A stretch of DNA of 57,003 nt from Actinobacteria bacterium OK074 (GCA_001298575.1 LJCV01000268.1:1-57003), one strand, 5' to 3'. Counted from the first letter of the stretch, positions 38,324 to 46,879 are shown. Translations and numbers: made by a program. The notes: generated by a model from the sequence alone, not told the origin.

Positions 38324-40897
38324 ATGTGGCAGCGGCAGGTCGGTTCCGGTGGGCACGGGGGACGTGAGGGGCGTGGCGGGCGGGAAGGCCGGCGGCCTCT
38401 GCCGGGGAGGTCTCCGTCACCGCCGCCGCGGCGGCGCTCGGGTGAGCTCAGCCCCGCCGACGTGGCCGCGTTACAGGGCTCGGCGGGGAACGCCGCCGTC
38501 GGCCTGACGCTCGGCGGGAACTCCGCCTCGCGGCCCGTCCAGCGGATGGAGGCCGAGGGCTCGGGATCGTCGTCGTCCCAACAGCAGGCCGCGCCACAGC
38601 AGACCGCGTCACCGCAGGCCGCGCCGCCGCAGATGGAACCCGACGAGGTCCTGGCCGAGATCGGCGAACTCGTCGACAACCCGCCGATGGTGAGCTACGG
38701 CGCCCGGCGGCAGGGCCGGGCGCACGACGATTTCTGGATGCGGTTCCCGCGCGACAAAGTGGGCGAGGAAGCCGAGCAGACCATCTCGGAGACGAGCGCC
38801 CTGCTCTTCGACAGTATGAAGGGCGCCCAGGAGCGCGCCCGCGCGGGCGACGAGGACGGCGGCGCGGACGACGCCAACAACCGTGAAGTACAAGGCATGT
38901 TGATCAACGACCGGCTGGTGTTCGCCAGCAACTTCAACTCGTCGGTCGACACCCTCGTGGAACAGGGCGAGGAGGAGTTCGGCGAAACCCCCAGCCTCAC
39001 GCAGCTGTTGACGATCGAGCAGAGCAACACGGGGCGCACCAAGGGCCTGCGCCACCACGAGGCCAAGAACCTCCTCGACGGGCTGGCCTCCGCCCGCCGC
39101 AAGAACCGGGCGATCGTCAAGGGGCAGCGCGGCGACGGCGAACAGGGCCGGGGGCCGGACCCCGCCGCCATCGCGCTGCGCGCGAAACTCAACAGCCCGG
39201 TCGTCGTCGTCGACATCGAGGACGAGAACCTGCACACGCTGCTCACCTCCGAGGAGGGCGCCGGGCGGGTGTTCCTGCTCCGCTTCGGCGCCCTCGACCC
39301 CAAGGAGATGACCAAAGGCAAGGGCAAGGGCAAGCAGACGCAGGAGAAGGCGGTGCACGCCGAGCAGAAACTGCTGCTGGCCCTGCACCACGCGAAGATC
39401 AACCCGCGCAAGGACATCAAGGGGCCCATCGCCATCATGGGCAAGTTCCGCCCCTGCATGGGCTGCGCGGCGGCGCTGAAGTACTACCGCGAACGGCTGG
39501 GCTTCGAAGGGCTGAAGTTCGACGAGAACTACGGCCACTACTTCCAGGGCTCCGTCGACCAACTCGCCACGCACCAGCAGCACATCATGGACGAGCACTA
39601 CCTTGAGTACATCCGGCAGATGGTCGCCGACGACATCACCAGCACCCCGGCCGCCCGCAACGAGGCGGCACCCGAGGGCGCCGTAACCCGCCGCGGCGGC
39701 CCGTCCGTTCGGGTGCCCGGCCGCTACGCGTCCCGCCAGGCCGACGTCACCCCGGCCGCCAGCGACGCCGAGTTCGACTCCGACGACGAGTACGTACGCA
39801 CCTCACAGCGACCGCTCGACGACATGTGGACGCTGGAGACGGCCAACACGGGCATCGGCAAGGGCGCGGCGGCCCACACGGTGCCGCGGCGCCGGCACGA
39901 ATACCTCACCGAGGAGCAGGGGCAACAGCTCACGGACCTCTGGAACGGGGGCGAGAGCGGGATTCCCACCAGCAAGGGTCGCCAACAGGCGCTGGAACTC
40001 GCGGACAAGTACAACGGGCCGCACAAGATGACGTTCGACTACATCGCCCCGTACTTCCGCCTGGCGCCCAACCGTCTCAACGAGTACGTCAGCCGCTACC
40101 GCAAGGAAGGTCACTGGGACCACGTGCCGTCGAGGTCCAACAAGGTTCCCAACCAGCCGAAGAACAGGAAGAAGGGCGACCCCGCCAAGCAGTTCACCAA
40201 GGGCGGCGCGCTCGACGACGAGGGGAGGCAGCTGATCGAGGCCGTCATCCGCAGCCTCGGCGGTGACCCGTGGTGCGAGGAGTGGATCAGGCTCCGTGAT
40301 CGCGAGGCCGGGGGTGAGGAACTGCCGGAGACCGAGCAGCTCAGTCCCACCAAGGCGCCCGAAGAAATTCTCCGCACGCTTGCCCAGCTCCGCCGTGACC
40401 GCCAATACAGCGTGCCGGATATATCCAGGTTCCTGTATGGCGGCAAGAACGGCGACAAGTTGCGGAAGGCCATTGCGAATAAGGGGATGAAGGCGCTTGA
40501 GAAGCATGAGAAGTCGTCGGGGCCGGGGGTTGTGAAGAGCGAGGACGTCGAGATGGGGGAGGCGTCGTCGTCCGTCGCGGGGCCGTCGTCGGCTTCGGCC
40601 TCGGCTGTGGCGGGGCCGTCGACCGGGCCTTCTCGCAAGCGGCGGGCTTCCAGCGAGCGGGAGTCCGGGCGAGAGGGGACGGCTCCGCCGTTCGAGCGGG
40701 AGCGGATCACGTTGCCGTTGCGGCTGGGGGCTCCGCAGGTGCCGGGGTATGAGCTCCGGGTCGGGGCGGGGGGTCAGCCCTATTACGTGGATGAGGAGAC
40801 CGGGTTCTCCTACGTTCGGGTGGAGGGGCGGATGGTTCGGCTGCGGGAGGAGGACGTGGACAGCGATGCGGAGATGAGTGGGGCGGGGGGCGCGTGA
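38324..40897 (+). CDS. Candidate polymorphic toxin with deaminase-like domain
   Basis: An 857-residue protein from ATG 38324, eight bases after GGAGG (ATG 38318 is too close to that site). Near the N-terminus is LSPADVAALQGSAGNAAVGL followed by RPVQRM, the LQ-x-x-AGNAAV ... VQR prefix I know from Streptomyces DUF4157/contractile-injection-associated proteins. The middle has HAEQKLLLAL and, later, FRPCMGCAAALKYY: the His-Ala-Glu and Pro-Cys-x-x-Cys zinc/catalytic motifs of the nucleic-acid deaminase superfamily. After about residue 510 comes a basic, helix-rich region (HEYLTEEQGQQLTDLWNGGE). The tail is Ser/Ala/Gly/Pro-rich with SRKRRASSE, resembling a nuclear-localisation signal. No immunity gene is recognised next to it. 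Confidence 0.78.
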   Translation: MWQRQVGSGGHGGREGRGGREGRRPLPGRSPSPPPRRRSGELSPADVAALQGSAGNAAVGLTLGGNSASRPVQRMEAEGSGSSSSQQQAAPQQTASPQAAPPQMEPDEVLAEIGELVDNPPMVSYGARRQGRAHDDFWMRFPRDKVGEEAEQTISETSALLFDSMKGAQERARAGDEDGGADDANNREVQGMLINDRLVFASNFNSSVDTLVEQGEEEFGETPSLTQLLTIEQSNTGRTKGLRHHEAKNLLDGLASARRKNRAIVKGQRGDGEQGRGPDPAAIALRAKLNSPVVVVDIEDENLHTLLTSEEGAGRVFLLRFGALDPKEMTKGKGKGKQTQEKAVHAEQKLLLALHHAKINPRKDIKGPIAIMGKFRPCMGCAAALKYYRERLGFEGLKFDENYGHYFQGSVDQLATHQQHIMDEHYLEYIRQMVADDITSTPAARNEAAPEGAVTRRGGPSVRVPGRYASRQADVTPAASDAEFDSDDEYVRTSQRPLDDMWTLETANTGIGKGAAAHTVPRRRHEYLTEEQGQQLTDLWNGGESGIPTSKGRQQALELADKYNGPHKMTFDYIAPYFRLAPNRLNEYVSRYRKEGHWDHVPSRSNKVPNQPKNRKKGDPAKQFTKGGALDDEGRQLIEAVIRSLGGDPWCEEWIRLRDREAGGEELPETEQLSPTKAPEEILRTLAQLRRDRQYSVPDISRFLYGGKNGDKLRKAIANKGMKALEKHEKSSGPGVVKSEDVEMGEASSSVAGPSSASASAVAGPSTGPSRKRRASSERESGREGTAPPFERERITLPLRLGAPQVPGYELRVGAGGQPYYVDEETGFSYVRVEGRMVRLREEDVDSDAEMSGAGGA

Positions 40898-40920
40898 CGG
40901 TTTGGGGAGGGCCTGGTAGC

Positions 40921-40987
40921 TCGGGGGCGGGGCTGTATCTGATATGTGGCTCCGCCGCGTGGGCGTGATCAGCCCCCACCGGCCCGC
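40921..40987. repeat. Intergenic repeat, copy D (diverged)
   Basis: GGGGGCGGGGCTGTATCTGA, then TGTGGCTCCGCCGCGTGGGC, GTGATCAGCC and CCGGCCCGC. It matches the second half of copy C, with GGCTCCGCCGCG conserved. It lies just beyond the stop of the large toxin-like gene. Confidence 0.6.
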
Positions 40988-41131
40988 ATATACCCCACAC
41001 CCCACGGAAAATAATGGAACGGTTTTGGTTGTTCCCCCGCCGGAGGCGGAAGGTAAGTTGACTCCGACTGCCGCCGCACTCAGGGCACGGGGCTCTGCTG
41101 AGAAAGGTGGTTGTCGGAAGGATCTCCCCCC

Positions 41132-41458
41132 ATGAGGAATTCCACGTGCGCCTACCGCCGCACCGGCACCGAACCGATCCGTGGAATATCCCGGGTGAAT
41201 CGTCTGACGGGCCGTGAGAGAGAAGTACTTCTCCTGCTCGGTGTGGGTTTGAGTAATCGTCAGCTCGCGCGGGAACTCCAGATAACGGAACGGACCGTGA
41301 AAGCGCACGTCGCGCGGGTCGTCGAGAAACTGGGGCAGCGGACGCGGCTACAGGCCGCCGTGCTCGCCGTTCTCGCGCATGACGCGTTGTGTGCGGATGA
41401 CGACTGCGCCCATCCGCAGGACGACCACGCGTCGGCCGCCTGGCGGGCCGCAGGCTAG
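41132..41458 (+). CDS. LuxR-type HTH protein, stand-alone DNA-binding domain
   Basis: A 108-residue protein from ATG 41132, with GGAAGG ten bases upstream. It consists almost only of a LuxR/FixJ-type helix-turn-helix: RLTGREREVLLLLGVGLSNR then QLARELQITERTVKAHVARV and VEKLGQRTRLQAAV. There is no receiver domain, so activity may depend on expression level or a partner. Its TAG stop shares the bases CTAG with the stop of the convergent gene. Confidence 0.88.
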   Translation: MRNSTCAYRRTGTEPIRGISRVNRLTGREREVLLLLGVGLSNRQLARELQITERTVKAHVARVVEKLGQRTRLQAAVLAVLAHDALCADDDCAHPQDDHASAAWRAAG

Positions 41459-41709
41459 AACGCGCTGAGGAGCGCGATCACGTACAGCGCACCCGCCGCA
41501 CCAGTGACGATTCCGACCACGCACTGCGCGCGGCGGAGATTGTGGTTCAGGCCGAGCACTCCGAACGTGACGGCGAGGGCTCCGGCGAGCACCGGGATGC
41601 CGATGCCGGCGATTCCGAGAAACGCGGCACTCACGGCGGCGACGATGCCGAAGACCAGCGCGACGGGCCCGTAGGCGCGGGCGGGGGTGTCGACGGGGCC
41701 GGTGGTCAT
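41455..41709 (-). CDS. Small membrane protein, DUF4190-like
   Basis: An 84-residue protein from ATG 41709, with GAGGAG upstream. After a short polar start there are three hydrophobic stretches (YGPVALVFGIVAAVSAAFLG, GIPVLAGALAVTFGVLGL, VVGIVTGAAGALYVIALL) separated by LNHNLRRAQC. This matches small DUF4190-type membrane proteins. A tract of seven 8-bp repeats lies directly upstream of its ribosome site. Confidence 0.8.
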   Translation of the reverse strand: MTTGPVDTPARAYGPVALVFGIVAAVSAAFLGIAGIGIPVLAGALAVTFGVLGLNHNLRRAQCVVGIVTGAAGALYVIALLSAF

Positions 41710-41720
41710 GCTGGACTCCT

Positions 41721-41776
41721 CGGTCTGGCGGTCTGGCGGTCTGGCGGTCTGGCGGTCTGGCGGTCTGGCGGTCTGG
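41721..41776. repeat. 8-bp tandem repeat in a leader region
   Basis: Seven perfect copies of CGGTCTGG, ending 11 bases upstream of the ATG of the small membrane-protein gene and abutting its ribosome site. The unit length is not a multiple of three and the tract is outside the coding region, so copy-number change would alter leader length. Confidence 0.9.
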
Positions 41777-41994
41777 CGGTTTTCGGTCTTTGGATCGCCT
41801 GCGTCCTGGGGCGCTCCGACCATGATGGCACCGTGCGGGCGGGGTGCGGGATGCGTGGCTTTGCCGGGCGCTCGCAGGGGGATCTTTGAGAGGAAACTCA
41901 CCCCCGCGCAAGTGTCCAAAGGGGCAATATCGCCGGGTGCCGGGTCTGCCTAGGGTTGGGCGCTCAGTAGACCGCACAGACCACGGGGAATTCC

Positions 41995-43182
41995 ATGAAG
42001 AGCACTCGTTCCATGACCAGAGCGAGTTCCTTGGCGATAGTTCCGTTCGCCCTCCTGGCGACAGGATTTCCGGCATCGGCATCGGCATCGGCATCGGCAT
42101 CCGCGGCCTCCGCCGTACCCACTCCCGACGCATTCTCGCTCTCCGCCCTGAAGTCCCAGAGCCTGACCGATGTCACCGGCGTCGACGCCCGGAGTTTCGC
42201 GGGCCGGACCCTCGCCGCCCAGGGATTCGGCGCCGCGCGTACCGCCTCGGGCCAGACCGCCGTCGTCGACCGTTCGATGGCGGATCAGGGAATCGTCGCC
42301 GCCGCGGGCCCGTCCTTCGTCGACCTTTCCTGGAAGGGGTACGCGAAGAACGCCAAGTACGTCGTCACCCGGAACGGCAAGGAAGTCGCCGCGCCGGCGG
42401 CGGGGGTGCGGAGTTTCCGTGACACGGCCGTCACTCCGGGTGCCGATTACGAGTACGTCGTCGCGCCCGTACTGGGCAGGGGCGGGGCCAGTAAGGCGCG
42501 GAAGTGGGGGATGAATGTCGAGGTTCCGGCCGCGTCCGCCGGCAAGACCTCGCTCGTCGCCATGCGGGACCAGGCCGTCGCGCGGGCCACGGCCGCCTCC
42601 GTCGCCAGTACGACCACGCTGAGCTGGATGGCCTTCATACCGCAGAACCGGATCGACGCCCCGCCCGCGGGCTGCGACTACGGCAGCGGGTACCAGTTCG
42701 CGGGCGACAACCACTCCGACTTCAACTGGAAGTCGTCGGCGTACCGCACCGCCCTGAACGCCGTCGTCACCTGGAGTTCCAAGTCGGTCGCGGGCTACAC
42801 GTCCGTGCACGCCAGCCACGTCTACAAGAAGAGCACCGGGAAGCTCGTCGCCACCAAGACCGCGTCCGCGAAGGACATGGTGGCCAGGAAGCTGGGGTCC
42901 GGCAGTAACTACGTCGACATCCGGATGGTGATGCACGCCTCCAACCCGTTCTGCCATGTCGGTGCCATCGACGGCGCGTTGTCGTTCCACCTGACGACGA
43001 GCGGCAACTGGTCCATCATCTCCGGCACCCACCGGCTGATGCCCGACCACTACATCTACATCTACGACGGCGGCCGGGTCACCAACGTCTACGAGCGCAA
43101 GTACGCGAGCGCGGCGTGCCTCATCGGCTCGGCGGCCTGCCCGGTCGCGGACCTCACGGGGTACTACGGCAAGTTCTCCTGA
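41995..43182 (+). CDS. Secreted protein with fibronectin-III-like and DUF3238-like domains
   Basis: A 395-residue protein. The signal peptide (MKSTRSMTRASSLAIVPFAL) runs into an Ala-Ser repeat encoded by five 6-bp units. Residues ~105-175 look like a fibronectin type III domain (FVDLSWKGYAKNAKYVVTRN, DYEYVVAPVL). The C-terminal ~190 residues begin TLSWMAFIPQNRIDAPPAGC with YQFAGDNHSDFNWKSSAYRT, resembling the DUF3238 family. Four cysteines could form disulfides. Probably extracellular; activity unknown. Confidence 0.78.
   Translation: MKSTRSMTRASSLAIVPFALLATGFPASASASASASAASAVPTPDAFSLSALKSQSLTDVTGVDARSFAGRTLAAQGFGAARTASGQTAVVDRSMADQGIVAAAGPSFVDLSWKGYAKNAKYVVTRNGKEVAAPAAGVRSFRDTAVTPGADYEYVVAPVLGRGGASKARKWGMNVEVPAASAGKTSLVAMRDQAVARATAASVASTTTLSWMAFIPQNRIDAPPAGCDYGSGYQFAGDNHSDFNWKSSAYRTALNAVVTWSSKSVAGYTSVHASHVYKKSTGKLVATKTASAKDMVARKLGSGSNYVDIRMVMHASNPFCHVGAIDGALSFHLTTSGNWSIISGTHRLMPDHYIYIYDGGRVTNVYERKYASAACLIGSAACPVADLTGYYGKFS
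42071..42100. repeat. 6-bp tandem repeat in signal peptide
   Basis: Five copies of CGGCAT encode the Ser-Ala repeat at the end of the signal peptide of the 41995 gene. Confidence 0.85.
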
Positions 43183-43645
43183 CCAGGGTCTGTCGGGCCC
43201 CGGTTGGGGAGCACCCGGCGGCTGCGAGCAGCTCCTCCGAGAGCGCCCACAGCCGCCGGGCGCCCGCCGGGTCCAGGGCGTAGCGGGCCACGCCGTGCAG
43301 GGTGCCGGTACGGCGGTCCACCGTCTCGGCCTCCGCGCGGTCGACGAAGTACCGACCGCCGACTCCCGCCAACCGGGGTGAGACGGCGAGGAGTACGGAG
43401 GTGGCGGCGCCCTGCTCGACCGTCTTGATCAGCTCGGCCGGGACCCTGCCGCTGCCCCGGCCGCCGGTGTGGCGCTGGAGGTCGGTGTAAATGGCGCCGG
43501 GCATCAGGGCGTTGGCGGTGATGTCGTCCTCGGCCCAGCGGCGGGTGGCCCCCATCGCGAACAGGACGTTGGCGGTCTTGGACCGGCGGTAGACGAGCCA
43601 GGGGGCGTAGGGCCGGAAGGCGAAGCCGACGTCGTCCCACACCAC
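43154..43645 (-). pseudogene. Truncated short-chain dehydrogenase/reductase
   Basis: The frame holds only the C-terminal half of an SDR: VWDDVGFAFRPYAPWLVYRR then SKTANVLFAMGATRRWAEDD keeps the Tyr-x-x-x-Lys pair, followed by ITANALMPGAIYTDLQRHTG and an ordinary ALDPAGARRLWALSEELL ending. The N-terminal Rossmann half with its nucleotide-binding glycines and the catalytic Ser is absent. An in-frame TAG lies just upstream (43653-43655), where the adjacent AhpD gene ends. Past the normal end the frame runs on for about 20 unrelated residues and overlaps the convergent gene. I read this as a deletion relic. Confidence 0.8.
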
Positions 43646-43651
43646 CGGGGG

Positions 43652-44164
43652 CTACTGGTGGTCGCCCGGCCGGTAGTGGCCGGGGACCATGCGGGTGGTC
43701 ACGGCGAAGCGGTTCCACGCGTTGATGACGGTGATGGCGGAGATGAGGTGCGCCAGCTCCGTCTCGTCGAAGTGCTTCGCCGCGCGCTCGTAGACGTCGT
43801 CGGGGACGAAGCCGTCCGTCAACACCGTTATGGCTTCGGTCAGTTCGATCGCCGCGAGCTCCTTCGGCGTGTAGAAGTGCTTCGACTCCTCCCACGCGCC
43901 GAGCTGCACGATCCGCTCGATGCTCTCGCCCGCCGCGAGCGCGTCCTTGGTGTGCATGTCCAGGCAGAACGCGCAGTGGTTGAGCTGCGAGGCCCGGATC
44001 TTCACCAGCTCGTCCAGCTTCGGGTCGATGCCCTTACGGGCCGCCGCGGACAGCCGTTCCATGGCCTTGTACACCTCGGGCACGAGCTTGGCCCAGGCGA
44101 GACGGGGGGTGTGCTCGGGGCAGAGGTCCACGGCTTCGGCGCTGTTGTTCTCGGTCGTCGTCAT
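43652..44164 (-). CDS. AhpD-like carboxymuconolactone decarboxylase family protein
   Basis: A 170-residue protein with the redox motif C-x-x-C in CAFCLDMHTKDA and the upstream conserved Glu/His pattern (ELVKIRASQLNHCAFC). Proteins of this family act as peroxidase-like alkylhydroperoxidases. It is divergent from the MocR gene with only 46 bases between starts, so the MocR protein probably controls it. A paralogue lies at 49373-49879 with the same motif. Confidence 0.92.
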   Translation of the reverse strand: MTTTENNSAEAVDLCPEHTPRLAWAKLVPEVYKAMERLSAAARKGIDPKLDELVKIRASQLNHCAFCLDMHTKDALAAGESIERIVQLGAWEESKHFYTPKELAAIELTEAITVLTDGFVPDDVYERAAKHFDETELAHLISAITVINAWNRFAVTTRMVPGHYRPGDHQ

Positions 44165-44210
44165 GGTTCGACCCTACGAGCCGGGCGGCCCGGCAGTATG
44201 GTCCATTTCC
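44165..44210. promoter_or_regulatory. Compact divergent promoter of AhpD and MocR genes
   Basis: Only 46 bases separate the two start codons. On the plus strand TATGGT (44197-44202) lies nine bases before the MocR ATG, matching a -10 element that would give a leaderless transcript; no ribosome site is visible there. Confidence 0.5.
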
Positions 44211-45785
44211 ATGGCGAATCATTGGGCCACTTCCGGGGTCGACCTGCGGCTGGCGGCAGGGGTCGACCTGCATCTGGAACCCGGCGGCGGCGGGTTGCGC
44301 CGCGGGCTCACCGACGCACTGCGCGACGCCGTCCGCAGCGGCCGTCTGGCCCCCGGCACCCGGCTGCCGTCCTCCCGCACCCTTGCCGTCGACCTGGGCA
44401 TCGCCCGCAACACGGTCGCGGAGGCGTACGCGGACCTGGTGGCGGAGGGGTGGCTCACGGCCCGGCAGGGGTCGGGGACGCGGGTGGTGGAGCGCGGGGC
44501 GGTGGAGCGGGGGGACCTTGAACGGCCGTCGCGGGAGAGGGAGTTGCCCTCGCGGTCGTCGCCTTCACGGCCGTCGTCCCCGCAGTCCTCGTCCCCGCAA
44601 CCGTCGTCCCCGCAGGCGTCGTCCCCACGGCCGTCGTCGGCGCTGTGGCCGTCGGTCGAAGGGATGGCGGCCCGGCGCCGTCGTGCCGAGGGCGGGCGCC
44701 CCGTGCACGACCTCCGCCCCGGCACCCCCGACCTCGGCGCCTTCCCGCGCGCCGAATGGCTCCGCGCGGCCCGCCGCGCCCTGACCGCCGCCCCGCACGA
44801 GGCGTTCGGCTACGGCGACCCGCGCGGCCGGACCGAACTGCGCACCGCGCTGGCCGACTACCTCTCCCGGGCCCGGGGCGTGCGCGCGAACCCCGAACGG
44901 GTCCTCGTCACCGCCGGGTTCGCGCACGCGCTGCGGCTGCTGGGCACCGTACTGCGGGCGCGCGGCGTACGGACGGTCGCGGTGGAGGCGTACGGCGTCG
45001 ACGTCTACTGGGAGCTGCTGGAGGCGGCCGGGCTGCGCACCGTACCGCTGCGCATCGACGAACTCGGCCCGCGCACCGAGGAGTTGGGCGCCACCGGGGC
45101 CGTACTGCTGACCCCCGCGCACCAGATGCCGCTGGGCATGGCGCTGCACCCCGAACGCCGCGCCGCCGCGCTGGACTGGGCGCGCCGGACGGGCGGCCTG
45201 GTCCTGGAGGACGACTACGACGGCGAGTTCCGTTACGATCGCCAACCGGTGGGCGCGCTTCAGGGGTTGGACCCCGACCGCGTGGTGTACCTCGGCACCG
45301 CGAGCAAGGCGCTCGCGCCCGGACTGCGGCTCGGCTGGGCGGTGTTGCCCCCGTCGCTGGTCCCGGAGGTCGCCGTGGTCAAGGGCGAGGCCGACAACCG
45401 CGGGGTACTGGACCAGCTGACCCTCGCGGAGTTCATCGCGTCGGGCGCCTACGACCGCCACGTCCGCGCCGCCCGGCTGCGTTACCGGCGCCGCCGGGAC
45501 ACCCTGGTCGAGGCGCTGGCCCGGCACGCCCCCGCCGTCCACGTCACCGGCATCGCGGCGGGCCTGCATGCCGTCCTCCAACTCCCGCCCGGCACAAGGC
45601 AGTGGTTGCTACGGGCGGCGGCCTGGCAGGGCCTGGCGGTGGAGGACCTCGACCGCTTCCGGCACCCTCGCTCGACCGCGGGGCCCACGGACGCGCTGGT
45701 GGTGGGGTACGGGACGCCGCCGGAGCACGGCTGGGCGGGGGCACTGGAGGCGCTGTGCGCGGCGCTGCCGGACGCATCTTCCTGA
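44211..45785 (+). CDS. MocR-type regulator (GntR HTH fused to aminotransferase-like domain)
   Basis: A 524-residue protein from ATG 44211. Residues ~20-85 form a GntR winged helix (LRRGLTDALRDAVRSGRLAP, PSSRTLAVDLGIARNTVAEA). A Ser/Pro repeat linker (about 108-145) follows. Residues ~160-520 form a fold-type-I aminotransferase domain: DDYDGEFRYDRQPVGALQ, then the PLP-lysine motif GTASKALAPGLRLGW. MocR proteins sense PLP or amines and usually act on a divergent neighbour, here the AhpD gene. Confidence 0.93.
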   Translation: MANHWATSGVDLRLAAGVDLHLEPGGGGLRRGLTDALRDAVRSGRLAPGTRLPSSRTLAVDLGIARNTVAEAYADLVAEGWLTARQGSGTRVVERGAVERGDLERPSRERELPSRSSPSRPSSPQSSSPQPSSPQASSPRPSSALWPSVEGMAARRRRAEGGRPVHDLRPGTPDLGAFPRAEWLRAARRALTAAPHEAFGYGDPRGRTELRTALADYLSRARGVRANPERVLVTAGFAHALRLLGTVLRARGVRTVAVEAYGVDVYWELLEAAGLRTVPLRIDELGPRTEELGATGAVLLTPAHQMPLGMALHPERRAAALDWARRTGGLVLEDDYDGEFRYDRQPVGALQGLDPDRVVYLGTASKALAPGLRLGWAVLPPSLVPEVAVVKGEADNRGVLDQLTLAEFIASGAYDRHVRAARLRYRRRRDTLVEALARHAPAVHVTGIAAGLHAVLQLPPGTRQWLLRAAAWQGLAVEDLDRFRHPRSTAGPTDALVVGYGTPPEHGWAGALEALCAALPDASS

Positions 45786-45800
45786 TCACGTACGTCAACG

Positions 45801-45845
45801 GGCGCTGCCCGGCCCCACGTTGCGGTGGTGGGGCCGGGCAGCGCC
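45801..45845. terminator. Strong bidirectional hairpin
   Basis: A perfect 18-bp stem (GGCGCTGCCCGGCCCCAC at 45801-45818, complement at 45828-45845) with a 9-base loop, between the convergent MocR and lectin genes. Confidence 0.9.
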
Positions 45846-45853
45846 AGGATCCG

Positions 45854-46879
45854 TCACTCGTACCAGTAGGCGTCCTCGATGGACTCGCGGCCGGTCAGCC
45901 ACCAGACTTCCATGCTGCCCGGGATCCGCGACACGGCGGCGATGCCGTCACCGGTGGAGGCGTCGGCGGGCGCCAGTTGGTAGCGGGCCCACGCGTTGCC
46001 CTCGTACCAGTAGGCGCCCTGGACCGAGTTGTCGGTGCCGGTCCACCACAGCTCCATGCTGCCGGGGATGCGGGACACGGCGGTGATCGCCGACCCGCGG
46101 TAGCCGCTGCCGTTGGGTGCGATCTGGTACCGGGCCCACGGGTGGCCGTCGTACCAATAGGCCCCCTCCACCGACTCGTTGCGGCTCACCCACCACACCT
46201 CCATGCTGCCGGGGATCCGGGAGACCGAGGTGATACCGCCGACGGCGGACGCGGAGTTGTCGGGTGCGATCTGGTAGCGGGCCCAGGGGTGGCCGTCGTA
46301 CCAATAGGCGCCTTCCACCGACTCGTTGGGGCCCACCCACCACAGCTCCATGCTGCCGGGGATCCGGGACACCGCCGTGATGCCCCCGTTCGTGGAGGCG
46401 CTGCCGTCGGGTGCGATCTGGTAGCGGGCCCAGGGGTGGCCGTCGTACCAATAGGCGCCTTCCACCGACTCGTTGGGGCCCACCCACCACAGCTCCATGC
46501 TGCCCGGGATACGGGACACCGCCGTGATCGCCCGGTGCCGGGCGCTGCCGTCGGGGGCGATCTGGTAGCGGGCCCAGGGGCTGCCCTCGTACCAATAGGC
46601 GCCCTCCACCGAGCCGTTGGGGCCGGTCCACCACAGCTCCATGCTGCCGGGGATGCGCGACACGGCGGTGAGGGAACTGGCTTGTGAGGCACTGCCGTTG
46701 GGGGCGATCTGGTACCGCGCCCACGGGCTGCCCTCGTACCAGTACGCTCCCTCCACCGAGCCGGCCGGGCCCACCCACCAGACCTCCATGTGGCCGGGGA
46801 TGCGGGACACCGCGGCAACTCCGGTGTCCGGGTCGGCACTTCCTCCGGGCGAAAGTTCGAATAAGGTCCAATCGCTCAT
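45854..46879 (-). CDS. Seven-bladed beta-propeller lectin-like protein
   Basis: A 341-residue protein with GAGGAG before its ATG and no signal peptide. It consists of seven repeats of 47-49 residues, each with W-A-R-Y-Q-[IL]-A-P (WTLFELSP in the first), A-V-S-R-I-P-G-x-M-E-[VL]-W-W and [SN]-x-[SN]-V-[EQ]-G-A-Y-W-Y. Seven units of this kind match the PLL-type bacterial lectins (Photorhabdus) that form seven-bladed propellers, usually binding fucose or O-methylated sugars. Repeats 3-5 are nearly identical. It could be cytoplasmic, released by lysis, or exported by another route. Confidence 0.88.
   Translation of the reverse strand: MSDWTLFELSPGGSADPDTGVAAVSRIPGHMEVWWVGPAGSVEGAYWYEGSPWARYQIAPNGSASQASSLTAVSRIPGSMELWWTGPNGSVEGAYWYEGSPWARYQIAPDGSARHRAITAVSRIPGSMELWWVGPNESVEGAYWYDGHPWARYQIAPDGSASTNGGITAVSRIPGSMELWWVGPNESVEGAYWYDGHPWARYQIAPDNSASAVGGITSVSRIPGSMEVWWVSRNESVEGAYWYDGHPWARYQIAPNGSGYRGSAITAVSRIPGSMELWWTGTDNSVQGAYWYEGNAWARYQLAPADASTGDGIAAVSRIPGSMEVWWLTGRESIEDAYWYE

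Noticed and set aside
41721..41776. Possible CRISPR array
   Set aside because: The units are contiguous 8-mers without spacers and no cas gene is present; it is a simple tandem repeat.
43469..44521. Long plus-strand frame across the SDR relic and AhpD gene
   Set aside because: Antisense to the clear AhpD protein and out of frame with MocR; no motifs.
45948..46871. Second repetitive frame over the lectin gene
   Set aside because: It is the shifted-frame echo of the same DNA repeats; only the 45854-46879 frame gives propeller motifs and has a good ribosome site.
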